From contig NC_049914.1 of NCBI RefSeq assembly GCF_001411555.2, positions 9,314,273 through 9,378,272 of the forward strand: a DNA stretch of 64,000 bases, given 5' to 3'. Below the pieces are notes generated by a model that did no database searches, was not told the origin of the DNA, and saw only the letters and a list, made by a program, of their open reading frames with translations. The translations under genes and the position numbers were made by a program. This DNA comes from Juglans regia. Its lineage: Eukaryota; Streptophyta; Magnoliopsida; Fagales; Juglandaceae. How positions within the stretch are numbered: the first letter of the stretch is position 1; each line of letters starts with the position of its first letter. Below are positions 10,191 to 23,360 of the stretch, in pieces.

Positions 10191-12370
10191 GAGTATGATA
10201 TAATCCAAATTTCTTGAGTAGAAGATTAGCTGTTTGTATCTCATAGAATTATGATTTTGCACGCTTTGTTAGGGACACATCACATTTTATTGTTAATCGT
10301 ATCTCATAGAATTATGATTTTGCACGCTTTGTTAAAGATTACATCATCACATTTTATTGTTGACATTATACTTTTTAAGGCAACCTGACGAAGCTGATGG
10401 ATGTTGGTCCAATTTTTGTCCTATTATTTAAAATTTATTTGGCCACTAGTCGCTGATCAAAACCCCCAACTAAATGGAAATGGATGGACCCACTACCTTT
10501 TTTATTTAAAAAAAAAATGAAAGAAAAAATAATAATTTTCAAAGTTTGATAACTTTGACGACCAGGCGAAACATCCTTTTTAAGTGCTAAGGTGTCGGCC
10601 ACAAGGATTTTTTAGATTTTAAATAGAGAGATATTTCTTCAGCTTGTGAATTCAACAGCAGCCACCTCGGAGAAAAGGATTGATAACTGTGGTTGGCGTC
10701 TCCCAATAACCAGATTCATGTGAATATTCAACTGTTTTTATTGGATTCCAAGTGGGAACAAAATTGGTAAATTTCTGAGTTTTTTTAAATGAAATATTGA
10801 GATTGGATTGAAAATGACCCATTAAGTATAGATATTTTGCTATAAAACTCATTTGTATAAGCAGTTTATATATATATATAGATATTTTTAATAAAAATTT
10901 TAAAAAAATAATAAAATAAAATTTGATAAAACTATTTTAATATCTAAAAATCAAACTAAGAGTTTGTGTCTGGTAAGTAAGAAAAGAGAAAAGGTACACG
11001 TTTCATTAAAGAAAAAGAAATTCCTAATAATAAATATTATTGATACTCTTTTCTGTTATCAAATACGTAACAGAGTTAATATTGTCAAATTGCATTGACC
11101 ATCCATCCCTTAGAATTTTGACTAGAACAGTAGTAGAACTTGATCTGAGGTGAACAAGGGATGCAATTCTTATTTATTTAATTATTTATTTTCATTTTCT
11201 TCCCTGGGTACACCATATATTTCTTCTAGGTGTCGGCTCCGATCCCACATGTACCACAGATCTTGAATCTGAACCGTTAGATATGTTGTCCCTCCAATGG
11301 ACCCAGTTGAAGAAGTTGACATGACACACACCAATCATCCATGAAACGTGGGACCCGGAGAACAAGTCGATAAAGTGTCTAATCGAAACTTTATTTATTG
11401 ACTAATATTGACTAATATTAATTATTTTATTATTTTTAAATTTAAAAATTTTGAATTATTTATTATATTTTATATAAGAATTAAAAGAAATTATAATAAT
11501 AAAATAAGATAGATAAAAATATTAGTGTATTCAAACGAGATGTTGAAAGAGCATGCCATGCAATATCTTGGCCACACCCATGCCATGCAATATTTTTAAG
11601 AGCATGCAAGTTTACTACAAAACAAGCTGGCTTGGTACTTGGAATGTGTGTCCAAATATCATATATCCAAAAGCTAGGGTCTAACTGCACATACTCAATA
11701 GGCCCAACATCCAGTCCACGTGTCAGCATCATGACATATCATCTTCACCGGGATCCCAACCAGATACGAAAGTTGGGTAATCAATCTGACTGACTTATGT
11801 GTGTGGATTTTCTTATTAAAATCAATTGAGACTTGGGAGTGCCTGAATTATTAAAACCAAGGGAGACATGATCACATGAAACCAACAGCCAAACAGACAT
11901 TTTCTCTTTGTAGTTTATTATTCAATTTTTTGCAGAAAAAATATAAGAACTATATTTACATATCTCTTTCAAAAGAAAGAGTGGCTTGGTGGGGTCAAAA
12001 CACACCCCCCCAAACTCATTCACATCCTTCCTTGACTCTTTCCAAGGGGTCCAATTATCCCAAAGTGGCAGCTATTGCAGAATATTGAATTCTACTTTTG
12101 AGGAAAAGGAATTTCCTTTTTTTAACCAATTCGGGTGTTAGGGAGACCCCTCTCAAAGATCATCGATACTTCTTCAATCCCAAGTAATAGAAATATTACA
12201 ACTTGACCCACACAACAAAGCCTTACCCAACCCAAACTGCAACTCACTTTGCTTATTTCCCAAAACTACAAAAACATATGGATTTCTATCTATACATACG
12301 AATGGATCCGGTAGTGATGGCGTTGATCGCCAAATGAAATCTTTTGATTGCAAAAAAAATCCTGCCAACA
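10191..12370. other. Intergenic DNA between the two convergent genes
   Basis: AT-rich. A 50-60 base phrase containing ATCTCATAGAATTATGATTT is repeated at about 10239 and 10300. Near 11220-11360 is a less AT-rich stretch without coding signal. The last part (about 12100-12370) is probably the 3' UTR of the minus-strand XBAT31-like gene. Confidence 0.4.
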
Positions 12371-15300
12371 TCAAGGCTTATCAACCCACTCATTTTCAGC
12401 AGCAATCCGTCCAGAGTTCCTGCCACCCATCTTTCCGATTGACCCCAATGAGGCTAAGCCCTTAAAGCTGCTGCTTCCCTCACTTAAGTTCTGGGACATC
12501 CTTGACCTTCTCAACTTGGAAGAACTCATATCACCGATACTGTGCTCAGTGTCTTCATAACTTTTTATCTTTGCAACTACCAGTCTGGCAATTGTGCTTC
12601 GGCAAAATGGGCAAACTGGTGGGCTTAGGCATGCTGTGGTTGGGTTGGGTTTGTTGTGGCAGCAAAGCGCTAGAGTGCAATGTGCACACATTTGGTGTCC
12701 ACAATCTTGGACTTCAATTGTGCACACCTGCTCAAAGCATATGCAGCATAGCTCGGTATCGCTGACCTGAAGAATAATTGTCGCAATGAATACATCAGAT
12801 CCATATTTGCAACAATCCATATCTCTTAATGGTTCATGTAATTACTAATTAGCAGGAGATATGGTTCTTACAAACTCACATTGGCTGAATAGAATACCAG
12901 AAACTAAGTTAATGATTGGGACAAGGCTTCAAATTGATAGGTTTAAGATTTGCCTAGAATGCAGGGGACTCTGCCTCAGAAATTGGTGTTAAAAAAAAGA
13001 CTTTTTGCAAAACTTCCAGTCTCTCTGATTAGGTTAAGGAACATAATTTGGACCAGGACCAATATATTAATTTTTGCTCAAAAGCAAATCGTTAACCAAT
13101 ATTATGGATGCAAGTAAGATGCCAAGTTGAAATTCAACACCTCAAAATAGGGAAGCATGTGCCAAGGAGTGCATATAAAGCAAGTAGCATGCATGTATCC
13201 CCAAGTTACTGATTAGTAAGGCTTCAGAAAATTTTCATCGGAAGACTAGCAGTTCAGTTCAAATGTTGGATCATAAATTAAACTGCACTTCTAAACATCT
13301 TTGCTCAGCTTCGAAATGTTTGTTATCGTAATATAACTTGTGAATTCAAAATCACGGTTTTGAACTTCAAAAACTTCCATATGTTTTTTTGGTTTTGATA
13401 TGGTCTTAATAATGTTTCTCCATTTCCTTTTGAAATTTACAGCATCTCTAGAAATTCAAATTTTATACGTTCTGATTAAATTATGAAAAAGTATCAAAGT
13501 CAAGTAAGCATTTCTACAAGTATGGGGAGAAACATTACCTCAGAAATGTTGTCCTCCACCCCAATATCAGAATGAGATGAAGATGGAGACGGAAGAGAGT
13601 ATGCAGTTCCCTTTAAGATGGTCTTCTCCCTCTCTTTGTTTGCCTCCATCAAGGCCTGTTCTAACAGAGCTTTAGCCTCCTGATTAAGCTCACCGATGAA
13701 CTTCAAAGGTGATGGCCAGACAAGAGGCTCTGTGGATGAAGGATTTAGCAAGGCTGCACATGCTCCATGCTTGCGCTTCAAAGCAACCACATACGGTATC
13801 CTCCTGTAAATGAAACAAATAGTTCGATTATCCTTTTTAGAATATCAAGTTGAGGCAAAAATGAATAGCACTTCTGTCACCAAAAAATAATATCGCTGGT
13901 TTAAATCCATAGAATGGTCAGCAAAACATTGGATATATGATAAAATTAAGACTCTTCTAAAAATGCAAATATTTCCAAATTTAACCATTGCATAGATGGG
14001 GAGTGTTTACTGCAATGGCCCTATTTTTTCAAGTCCAATTTTTTCACAAGATTTCAATAGATCGGATATTCAAGATAATTCTTTAATATATATACACAAA
14101 AACATACACACGAGATAAGCCAGACATTATTGTTCAGTGAGAGCATGTTAGATTAACTGATACCAGAAATCTGAGCATATTATTAAACTTTCAGCGGATA
14201 CACTGAATAACTAAGCACGTTTTGGTTCGAATTAAGAAGAAAATTAATCATACCCAGATGCATCTCTTTGAAAACGATCCGCACCCCATGCTAACAACTC
14301 ACGGATGCAATCAAGAGATCCCCCTCTGGCAGCAAGATGAAGAGGAGTACTTCCCGGGAAGCTGTAAACAGCAATATATCAATCCACAAAACAAATGAAC
14401 ATCATGAATCATTACCGATTTACTTCACTGTAATTATTACCCGTATCCGCCGGTGGAAGCACAAACAAGAGCTCCATTGTCTAGCAGAATATGTACACAT
14501 TCAGGCCGTCTTCGACGAGCTGCTAAGTGCAGTGGTGTTGCTCCCCTAGCATCTCTAATATTCACAAACCGTGCAAATCCCCTGCAAAACAATCAAATTA
14601 CCATAAGTATCATTATCGAAAACTCATAAGTCAAATCAAACCAGGGAGCGGGCCAAATCAATTCGCAAAAAGAGACCAACCAAGAAACAGCAACTGTACT
14701 AGATTGAGCAGCAGAAAGAATTGCTTGAAGGCAATCGGCGTGGCCGTAGTAAGCAGCATAGTGCAAACAGGTTCTTCCGTTAAGGGAATCAAACATCAAT
14801 ATCTGAAGTTAAGATTGTCTATATCAATCTTCAAATCTCAGCTCCAATAAATGAGAGAAAAATCGGAAATTCTAAATTGGAAACTTTACAGACATTAGCT
14901 CCAGCTTCAAGGAGCCTTCTTACGCATGAGTTATTGCCGTGCATTACAGCTAACATAAGCGGAGTCTGGAAAGTTTCAAATCAATAAATCAAAACGAGAA
15001 TTAGAGGAGGCATAAATGAAGATAACCTAACCACAAGATCAGTCACTTCGAAGCAAAAAAAGAAAAGACATCACAAGATCACATTCGTCGCAAAATACAA
15101 GGTGGAAAAAATAAAAATGAAGTAAATACGAACTCTTACCTGCTTTTGACGATTCAACGCGTCTGGATTTACAGATCGATCCAAAAGCATGGACAATATC
15201 TGCAACGTATTCAAAACGCGGAAACACACATCAACAAACTAACCCAAAAGAATGAATAGAACAGCATTCAACTTCACCCGCACAGAAAAACTCCAGGAGT

Positions 15301-15535
15301 CAGAACCCTGAAAAGTCACAGAACGGGAGACCTCTTGAAAAGGAACAGCACCCACCTCGATCTGGCCATTGGCGGCCGCTGCGTGAAGCGCAGAGTGGCG
15401 ATCATAGACGGTGGCGTGGTGCAAGAGAGCCGGGTTTCTCTCCAGTAGAGCCTCCACAGTTTTCAAGTCCCCGGCTAGCACTGCCCTGAAGAGCCCGTGC
15501 TCGTGACTCTCTGCGCAACTCAGTCCCTGACCCAT
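12371..15535 (-). CDS. XBAT31: XBAT31-like ankyrin-repeat RING E3 ubiquitin ligase, 8 exons, 447 aa
   Basis: Exons in transcript order: 15356-15535, 15140-15199, 14894-14965, 14681-14802, 14441-14581, 14254-14361, 13539-13803, 12371-12766 (1344 bp including the stop). The protein starts MGQGLSCAESHEHGLF; the MGQ start could allow N-myristoylation. Ankyrin repeats fill residues about 11-240 (DRHSALHAAAANGQIE, GRTCLHYAAYYGHADC, GATPLHLAARRRRPEC, GSTPLHLAARGGSLDC). A C3HC4 RING spans 323-371 (CCIC, DCGHQMC, CPFC). The tail is Ser-rich. Length, order and linker match Arabidopsis XBAT31 as I remember it, so the role is transfer of ubiquitin from E2 to ankyrin-bound targets. Exon 3 uses a weak donor (AAT/GTCTGT), chosen because only it keeps GAN joined in frame to ILMFDS. 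No broken exon is seen. Confidence 0.92.
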
Positions 15536-15730
15536 ATTCCTCTCTCTCCCTCCCTCTCTATCTCTCTCTATATATCTATACTTGTGAGCGCATTTTACTG
15601 ACGATCACCGGAGAGGCGCTCCACCTCTAAGTTGCTCCACGTTCCTTCAGAGGTGGTGGCCTCGTTTGCTATCTCTGTATAAAGCTCACATTTATAAGTC
15701 CTGCAAACGAAGAGAGCCTCCAGTCTCTTT

Positions 15731-15770
15731 AGAGAGAGAGAGAGAGAGAGAGAGAGAAGAAGAAGAAGAA
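15731..15770. repeat. (GA)n then (GAA)n microsatellite upstream of the XBAT31-like gene
   Basis: Thirteen or so GA units followed by GAA units, about 200 bases upstream of the minus-strand start codon; on the sense strand of the gene it is a CT/TTC tract, probably in the leader or core promoter. Confidence 0.8.
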
Positions 15771-16916
15771 GAATCGGGCAGCTGACCGTGTCAGTGAGGG
15801 GCAGGCACGGACTGATTTCGGGCAGCAGTCAGATATTTCTCGGGTAGTTTTATTTGATTCCACATACAGTACCGTAGACCCACTGGGCCGTAGACGACCA
15901 AGCCCTGTTTACACGTCGAGAGTGGATTGATTATTCAAAGAAGTTCCTCTGGATAGATCTCAGCCGTACACTTCATTCTTTTTTTTTTTAATTATAAACC
16001 GTTTGAATTATTAAGGTTATTATGTTTTTATGGGGAATGGTATATTATTCAAGAGAAATTATTTTGTATAAGTTTAAATAGATAATTTATTGGCAAGTCT
16101 TTATAAAAAAGTAAATCTCACTTAATAAAAATTATAAAAAATATTATTTATTAATAAAATCTATTTTTTTTAAAAAAGATTTACACTGAATTTATCTATT
16201 TTGAATTTGTTCCTATCGTTACTTATTATTTAATTCTAATGTAGGGTGCGTTTCCTCGCTCATCGATATAATTTTTTGTTACAAATTTGATGAAAATTCA
16301 TCTGAACGTGTAAGTTTTTTTTTTTTTTCCTAATTTCGCTTTTCGATAGATATATATAATTAAATAAGTGGGAAAATTACCAAGAATTCCTCAATTTACT
16401 AAAAAAAAAAAAGAAAAACATTTCTAATTACAGAACATGACCACAATGTATTGATCAAGCTAGATGTCAATTAATATGTTCTTATCTCGTGGTTACAATT
16501 TACAAAAAGATAAATCTAAGTTAATAAAAAAGAAATAACGCTAAATACAATCTTGAGATTTACAAGTAATGCACACTCTTTTTGAATATAAAGAGTTTTT
16601 TTTATATGAATTTCATATTTGTTTAATTTTTTTATAAGAAATGCATAAAACTTACACATAATAAAAGAATATACGCTGAAAAAAAAATACATAAAATTCT
16701 ATGAAGAATGATATTTATAATTCTAGATTGTAAAGTCTCGCGCACTCTCTTAAAAATAGTGGGTAAACTTGAGGCCTATATAAAAAATTATTTTTTTAAT
16801 AATAAATATCATTTTTTTTTAAAGAGTGTGCTGAATTTGTATACTGTAAAATGGTATCTAATATTACTTAAAATATATATTGAATTATAATATACAAGAA
16901 CGTTGAGAGACTCTAT
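15771..16916. other. AT-rich intergenic DNA with degenerate MITE-like pieces
   Basis: The first few hundred bases are likely the promoter side of the XBAT31-like gene. At about 16548-16680 and 16701-16871 are AT-rich stretches starting and ending with words like GAATGATATTTATAATTC and TAATATTACTT, resembling the palindromic MITEs of this window, but target duplications are not convincing. Confidence 0.35.
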
Positions 16917-16925
16917 TGAAATTAA

Positions 16926-17097
16926 GAGAAATGATATTTGCAGTCGTGAGTGTGTAAGCATTGTGCAATCGTTTTGAAAAAATGAATAAATATGGGATCT
17001 ACATGAAAAGAAATTAATTTTTTTATAGTAGATTCTACTATTTTTCAAAGCGACTGCACGACGTTTACATATTTCACGACTGTATATAGCATTACTT
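16926..17097. mobile_element. MULE-type MITE, copy 3 (172 bp, perfect 9-bp TSD)
   Basis: Starts GAGAAATGATATTTGCAG and ends TATATAGCATTACTT; flanked by TGAAATTAA at 16917-16925 and 17098-17106. The arms around TTTTTCAAAGCGACTGCACG and its inverse pair over most of the element. The last base departs from the expected CTC. Confidence 0.85.
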
Positions 17098-17106
17098 TGA
17101 AATTAA

Positions 17107-19470
17107 TTGGCTTGTGCATCAAAGTAAAATCCAAGTAAGAAATTCATATGAACAACAAATGGTAAGAAGTTTCATAATATTTTTCCATTTCCAATTTAAA
17201 TATTTTTCTCTTTCGAGTTTGTAAAGTGTGCATCAACTTTTAAAAATCATATAATTTCTTAATTTTAATTTTGTATATTATTTTGACTTTAGTATATAGA
17301 AATTGAATATTTAAAAAAAAAAACATGATATTCGCATACATATCAATGCTTATAATATCAGTCCAAATTAAGATTAAAAAAAACTTGTTCTATCTGCTCA
17401 AACTCCACTAAAACTAACAAAATTTGTTGTATTTGACTATTTGAATTTTCCTTTAGGCATTCACTCTTTCAAATAAAAAATAAATAAATAATAATTAAAG
17501 TGGGCAAGAGGAGAGAGGGCATACCAAGTCAGCTTTGTTTCATTGATGGACTCTATATGACTGTTGCTTTTATCAGTGGCCACCATTTCTTATCTGGTAT
17601 CCTAAACGACATGACAGTGCGTAACATCACGAAAAGTATAAACTGCGTCGTTTTCTGTTAGACAAATATGCTTTGGGTTTAATAATAAAAAATGATAGAC
17701 ATATATTTTAAAAAAAAATTTTAATATAATTATGTTTTAAATTATGAATATTTATATAAAATTGTTTAAAAAATAATATCAATTTACAGAAATATCCTCA
17801 TTTAAAATATAATCATATAAAAATAATCATAAAAAATATTATATTATAAAAAATAATATGAATCGTTTAATATTTTTTATTAAATTTGTACGTTAAAAAA
17901 ATAAATTATAAGTTACGCTCAGAAACTAGATCTGCCCGTATTTCGCGTGTAAATGCATCAAGTCTCGTCATTAGAGTTTATTTATTTAGTATTATGTGTT
18001 GTTTTTTTCAGTACCCCTCCAACGTTGGAATTATGAATGAAGTGCATCGAAAGCAAGCCAATGCATGAGTAAACTGTATTTTCCAATCTGTTAGTGCATT
18101 TGAATGCATATCAGAAAATGCTACGTGATTTATTAAAAAAATAACAATATAAACATTAAAAAAAATAGAGAAATTTTAGAATTTCACTCTTTTGTGTTTT
18201 TAAAAGTGCTTTTATTTTGAATTTGTTTTATTTTATATATAACCAACCAACCACGTGGCATGATGGTGCCACGCCAAGAGGGCCATGATCTGAATAGTAA
18301 ACTTATGATAGCCAAATGGCATAATTATTATATGACGGGATTTGCGGAAAAGGCCGATTTAGATTAATTAGGTCTTTATAATCCATATTTACTATTTTAA
18401 TCATATATTAAAATAATCCGAATAAATGTGACAATGAACCGTGTAATTAGAAATCTAGAAAGAAATGCTTACAGGGAACAAGAGTCACGTACGAGGCGTC
18501 GGTGGCTGTAAAATCGTTTATTTTTAAATAATAATAATAATAATAATAATAAACTAAAAATCATTTTGGGGAGACAGACCAGACGATGGGACCAGACAAT
18601 GAAACGGTGTCACATGGTTTGTAAAGTAAAGGAGCATCTAATGAAATAATGAGCCTAATTAAACAATATTAATTTACGAATACTATAAGTTGATTAAATG
18701 TCTTATGATTGTGTGCACAAGAGTACTTTTTATGGACCATGGACCCGCTCCTCTTAATTAGGAACATGTTTGATGGAGCGGATTATATTATATACGTGTT
18801 CTTTATTTGCATCCTCTTTCAATTACAAATTAGTACTACGTGTTTCTTTTCAAAATACAATTAATTAAAACTAGCTAATAACGCAGCATCAAAAGAGAAA
18901 AGAATAATAGAAATATGAAATTCAACATCTTTAATCTCAAAATTTCTCGACTTGTAATTATAAAAAGATTGTTGTGCAGGCTATGGAAACACGAGATATC
19001 AGATGAGTTGTTCTACTCAGTAGTCCTATATTATATATTTATTGAAGAAAAAAAATAGTTATTTTTCTTTTTCTTTTTTAATTTTTCTCTTATTAAATAT
19101 GTAGTATATAGATGATGAGTAAAATAATTTAACTGTTTTAAGAAGAATAAAACTAAATTTTAAAAAAAAAAATAAAAGAAATTGTGGTGTGTGGTGTGTG
19201 AGGCTTATGAACAGCAATGCTCTTTTTAATATGAGATATTCAGTTACCACACATCATCTATATGGCATAATTTAATTTGAAATAAATTTTAAAATTTAAA
19301 TATTACAAATCAAATTATATCATATAGATTGTGTATAGTGTAGAGACCTTAGATATTAACATATTATAATCAAGCTTAGATTAAAAAAATGCAAATCTAT
19401 AATATCTCATGAAAAATAACATTTTTATTCATTAACAAGCATCTTAAATAAGGGACTTAAGACCCTTGCT
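17107..19470. other. AT-rich intergenic DNA
   Basis: No gene seen. Items worth noting: a palindrome-like stretch around 18251-18275 containing CCACGTGGC and GTGCCACG (G-box-like words), and an (AAT)n microsatellite at about 18526-18552. Neither can be tied to a gene here. Confidence 0.35.
18525..18552. repeat. (AAT)n microsatellite
   Basis: About nine tandem AAT/ATA units. Confidence 0.8.
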
Positions 19471-19474
19471 TAGG

Positions 19475-19740
19475 ATTGGTTTGAATGTTGAGTTGAGATA
19501 AGAAATTTCATTTTATTTCATCTCAATATTGACATTTCTCATCTCAACTCAACATCTAAATACTCAATATAAGTATTTTTAATTTTTAATTTTTTTATTT
19601 AATCATTGTTTAATCATTACAATTTTTTCAAACATCTAAATAAAATATAAAAAAAAATTCAAATTTTTCTTTTTTATTTTCTAAAATCCTATAAAATATT
19701 TAAATTTAAATTATTTCACTTCTATAAATTCACGTCTGTT
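19475..19740. mobile_element. MITE-like element of the 'GAGTTGAGAT' family, degraded
   Basis: Opens GGTTTGAATGTTGAGTTGAG and has inverted CATCTCAACTCAACATC words within, then AT-rich sequence with AATCATTACAATTTTTTCAA, a body shared with the elements at 24813, 41328, 42488 and 44046. The right end is unclear. Confidence 0.45.
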
Positions 19741-20910
19741 CTCATGACCTAAAGATGCGGTTAGCCTCTCATTCCAATCTTATCGTCGGTGCATGGGCTT
19801 ACACATTGTCCAATCAGATGGCCTCCTCTACAAATATCCTTTCCCTCAATTTTAGGAGAAGCAATCAAAATACTTATATTATGTTTTAGATTGTCGTTGA
19901 TCCAAATCATCTAATAGTGGTCCCTACTCTCTATATCGACTCTACGTGCTGCATTCCATTCCCTTGTTCTCACGAGAGTTCTTTGCATTGGATATCCCAT
20001 TTGTATCAAAAAAATCCCCGACCATATGATTTATATAAGAGTAAAAATAATTATATTTAAAAACTTTCACATCACACATGACCATTTACATGGCATACTA
20101 AGAATATAAATTTAAATTTAAACATTGCAAATCAAATTATCTCATACAATATTTATAAGGATAATAATATCCATACAATATATTTTATAATATATATTTT
20201 AAACTTGAGATATTTTTATAAAATAATGTTATTTTTATAATGTATGTTACGTAAATATCCCTCATTTTAAAACATAATTATGTAAAATATTATAAAAAGT
20301 TACGTGTATTTATCATTCTTCATTTGTATAACTCTCTTGTTTCTGTGATGTTTTACTTGCCTCCAAATATATTCATTATTCTCAACCCTTATAATTTTCT
20401 TTCTCTTTAAAGAGAAGTGTTAGAACCATAAAAAAAATTTAGAAAAGTAAATTTACAAACTGACATAATTTCATATGATATGTTAGATCTATTTTACAAT
20501 AAAAATAATTTTACAATCTAACGTATCATATTAAGTTGCGTTATTTTGTTTATTTACTTTTATAAAAAAAAATTATGACTAAAATATTTCTCATCTTTAA
20601 ACATATAACATAATGATTTATCTCGAGGAAAAAAAAAACAGTACAATAATAGAGTGCAAAATTATATTTTTTTTTTCTTTTTTTGGCAGAGGCACAAAAG
20701 GGCAGTTTCGGTATTTGGTAAGTTCCATATATGGAATCCTCACTTGACCAAACAAAAAAACTTGAGATGGAAAATCTTATGATCCCCTCAAAAGCTGATG
20801 ATTTTTTAGAGGTGAGATTATAAAAGGCTACATGTAGGAGCACTGATTCTAAGGTGGACTCTCACACATCAAGTAGATGTAGGAACTAGGAAGCCTATTC
20901 TCCAACACTC

Positions 20911-20926
20911 AAACATATTTATCACC
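20911..20926 (+). repeat. Target-site duplication, left copy, of the LINE
   Basis: AAACATATTTATCACC here and again at 22865-22880, directly after the poly(A) tail. The leading As may belong to the tail, so the secure duplication is 14 bp. Confidence 0.9.
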
Positions 20927-22864
20927 TTTTACTTGGAGGTGATCAAAAGCCTTTGGAGTAATGGTGAAATACAGCAATATGAAAAGTATTTGGGTTTTCC
21001 ACCTGCTATAGGAAAGTTCAAAAAGAGTGCTTTTCAATCAATCAAACAACGGGTCTGGCAAAAGCTTCAAGCATGGAAGGAGAATTTGTTGTCACAAGGG
21101 GGGAAGGAGATTTTGCTGAAAGCAGTAGCTCTTTCAATCCCAACCTATACCATGTATTGTTTCTTATTACCAGCTACTTTTTGTGCTGAATTAGAAGGTA
21201 TGATGGCTAAATTCTGGTGGGGACAAAAAGGAAATGAGAGGAAAGTGCATTGGCTGAGCTGGAATAAGTTGTGTCAGGCAAAGAATTGTGGAGGTTTGGG
21301 TTTTAAAGATTTAAGAACTTTTAACCTTGCTCTTCTTGCAAAACAGGGGTGGAGGTTGTCTCAAAATGAAGAGTCTCTTTTGCATAAATTATTTAAAGCA
21401 AAGTACTTTCCTCATACCAGTTTTATGAAAGCTGGGTTGGGTAGAAATCCCTCTTTTACTTGGAGGAGGATTTGGGAGGCCCGAAAATGGTTAGAAGCGG
21501 GGTGTAGGTGGCGGATAGGGAATGGAAGGGCTGTTCACATTTGGCAAGATCAGTGGATTCCGGGGCATATTTCTTTAGTGGCAGAAGGGGTTAGGGGATG
21601 TGAGGGATTAAACCCGCCTTTGGTTGATTCCTTATTTGTTGATAATGTTAGAATGTGGGATATTCAAAAGTTAAGATCTCTCTTCAATCCAAGTTTAGTC
21701 TCCGATATCCTAAAAATCCCTCTATGTTCTGATAATGTGGAAGATAAGAGGGTTTGGGCTCATGAACGAAATGGGGAATTTAGTGTGCGTAGCTGCTATA
21801 GATTTATCTCCTCACATGCTGGTCCTCAAATTGCCGAATCTTCCAACATGCAAGCACAGCAGAAATTCTGGAAGCATTTATGGAAGATGAAAGTGCCTAA
21901 CAAGCTAAAAATTTTTGCATGGCGTGCATGCAAAGATAGCCTACCAACTGCAGTGAATTTAGTAAAGAGAAAGGTCATACCGAATGCAACTTGCAGGATG
22001 TGTTTATCAGAAGAGGAAAATATTGCTCATGCTATTTTTCATTGTGGGGCTGTGCAAGACTTATGGAGGTTTTATCTCCCTGAGTTAATAAGGGATAAGC
22101 AGATGTCTTTGGTGGATTTGGCCATGCAACTGTGTGAAAGAAATATGGCTGGAAAAATGTGCACGATTTTTGCTTTGGCATGGGGATTATGGTACCGCAG
22201 GAATAAATTTGTGAATGATCAGATTCTGTTAGGGACTGCCAGTGTTGTTGAGAGTGTTCATGTCCTGTTGAGAAGCCATGCTCAAGTCAGTATCAAGACA
22301 AGAAGTGAGATCCTGAAGTTTTACAAGTGGAATCCACCTTCGGCTGGAAGTCTGAAACTCAATGTGGATGCTGCTACTTTTCCTGGGTGGGATAAGGCTG
22401 GAGTAGGGGCTGTGCTGAGAGATGAGAAAGGCAGAATTTTGATGGCCTTTAGCCGTGCAGAAATTCTTTTGGAAGGATCCGAAAGTTTAGAGCTTCTAGC
22501 CATATTTAGAGGAATGCAACATTGTGTTACGATGGGTGTTTCCCATCTGGTTGTGGAAAGTGACAGCTTACTAAGTATTGAGGCCCTAAATGATGATAGC
22601 ATGACAAATTCTTTGTTGGGAGTGATTTATTATGAGATAAAGAAGCTGGCCAGTTGCTTTGTTTTATGTTCATTTTCACATGTATACCGGGAAGGCAACC
22701 GGGTAGCTCACAAATTAGCTAGAAATGCTTGTAAGGTTGATAGTATGGAGGTTTGGTGGAATAGTATTTCAGACTGTATTTCTCAAACTGTATGGTTTGA
22801 TGAGTGTCTGTAATCGTTTGTTTCCATTTGATGAATGAAATTCTCATTTTCTATAAAAAAAAAA
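20927..22864 (+). mobile_element. 5'-truncated L1-type LINE with poly(A) tail
   Basis: The insertion runs from just after the left duplication to the A tract at 22855-22867, 42 bases after the stop codon. The 5' part of the element (ORF1, endonuclease, most of the reverse transcriptase) is missing, which is the usual result of incomplete reverse transcription during target-primed insertion. The intact duplication and unbroken reading frame suggest a fairly recent event. Confidence 0.9.
20933..22813 (+). pseudogene. LINE ORF2 C-terminal part: end of RT, zf-RVT, RNase H (626 codons open)
   Basis: The frame is open through the whole element and has no ATG at its left end (position 20933 is TTG), as expected of a truncated ORF2 fused to flanking DNA. 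The first 200 codons are the region after the reverse-transcriptase palm, with YLGFPPAIGKFKKSAFQSI and CGGLGFKDLRTFNLALLAKQ. A zinc-finger-like zf-RVT region lies near codons 311-380 (KVPNKLKIFAWRACKDSLPT, then CRMC and HAIFHC). A plant-LINE RNase H follows near codons 476-600 (LKLNVDA, ESLELLAIFRG, VESDS, YREGNRVAHKLAR). No internal stop or frameshift was seen. It cannot by itself move, because the catalytic YxDD part of RT and the endonuclease are absent. Confidence 0.88.
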
Positions 22865-22880
22865 AAACATATTTATCACC
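22865..22880 (+). repeat. Target-site duplication, right copy, of the LINE
   Basis: Same 16 bases as 20911-20926. Confidence 0.9.
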
Positions 22881-23157
22881 GAAATAGTATGTGTGGATTA
22901 TAAATATATAAGAATATAATACACAGGAATTTACCTTTTTCTCCAACAATAAATATTATATACCCACAACAAACGGTTGATAAAGAATGCTTCCTCATTA
23001 CAAATTCCATTTCTCTTATTTGATCTCTACTCTCTTACCTCTTCCTTTTTTCTTTTTTTTTTAACTTTTAGTAATTTCAATTTTTTTTTTTAAATCCTGA
23101 TTACCCGTCGGCTAGAATACTTTTTGATGTTTTGAATTTTTATAACGGTAATATATC

Positions 23158-23192
23158 ACATATATATATATATATGTATGTATGTATACATA
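23158..23192. repeat. (AT)n/(ATGT)n microsatellite
   Basis: About eight AT units followed by three ATGT units. Confidence 0.75.
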
Positions 23193-23243
23193 GTAAATAG
23201 CATATTCACACACCGACTCGTACGTTACAAAGCTCAAATAAAA

Positions 23244-23360
23244 GGAAAAATATTTGCATCAGCCCCACACCAGCACACACTCAACCTATTGAGTGTAAAA
23301 AAAAAAAAAAAAGTGATGTGAAGTGTGTGCTGGTATGGGGCTGATGCATAGCATTTCCCC
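23244..23360. mobile_element. Hairpin MITE, 117 bp, with 8-bp flanking repeat
   Basis: Two arms pair almost fully: GCATCAGCCCCACACCAGC on the left and the inverse of GCTGGTATGGGGCTGATGC on the right, continuing into CACACT/AGTGTG. AAATAAAA stands on both sides (23236-23243 and 23361-23368). An 8-bp duplication would suit hAT, though this word is low in complexity so chance is possible. Confidence 0.75.

Noticed and set aside
18251..18275. G-box-like palindrome CCACGTGGC
   Set aside because: No gene within reach that it could regulate; single occurrence in AT-rich DNA.
20933..20935. Start codon of the LINE frame
   Set aside because: The codon is TTG and the frame is open further upstream into flanking DNA, so this is a truncation edge and not a translation start.
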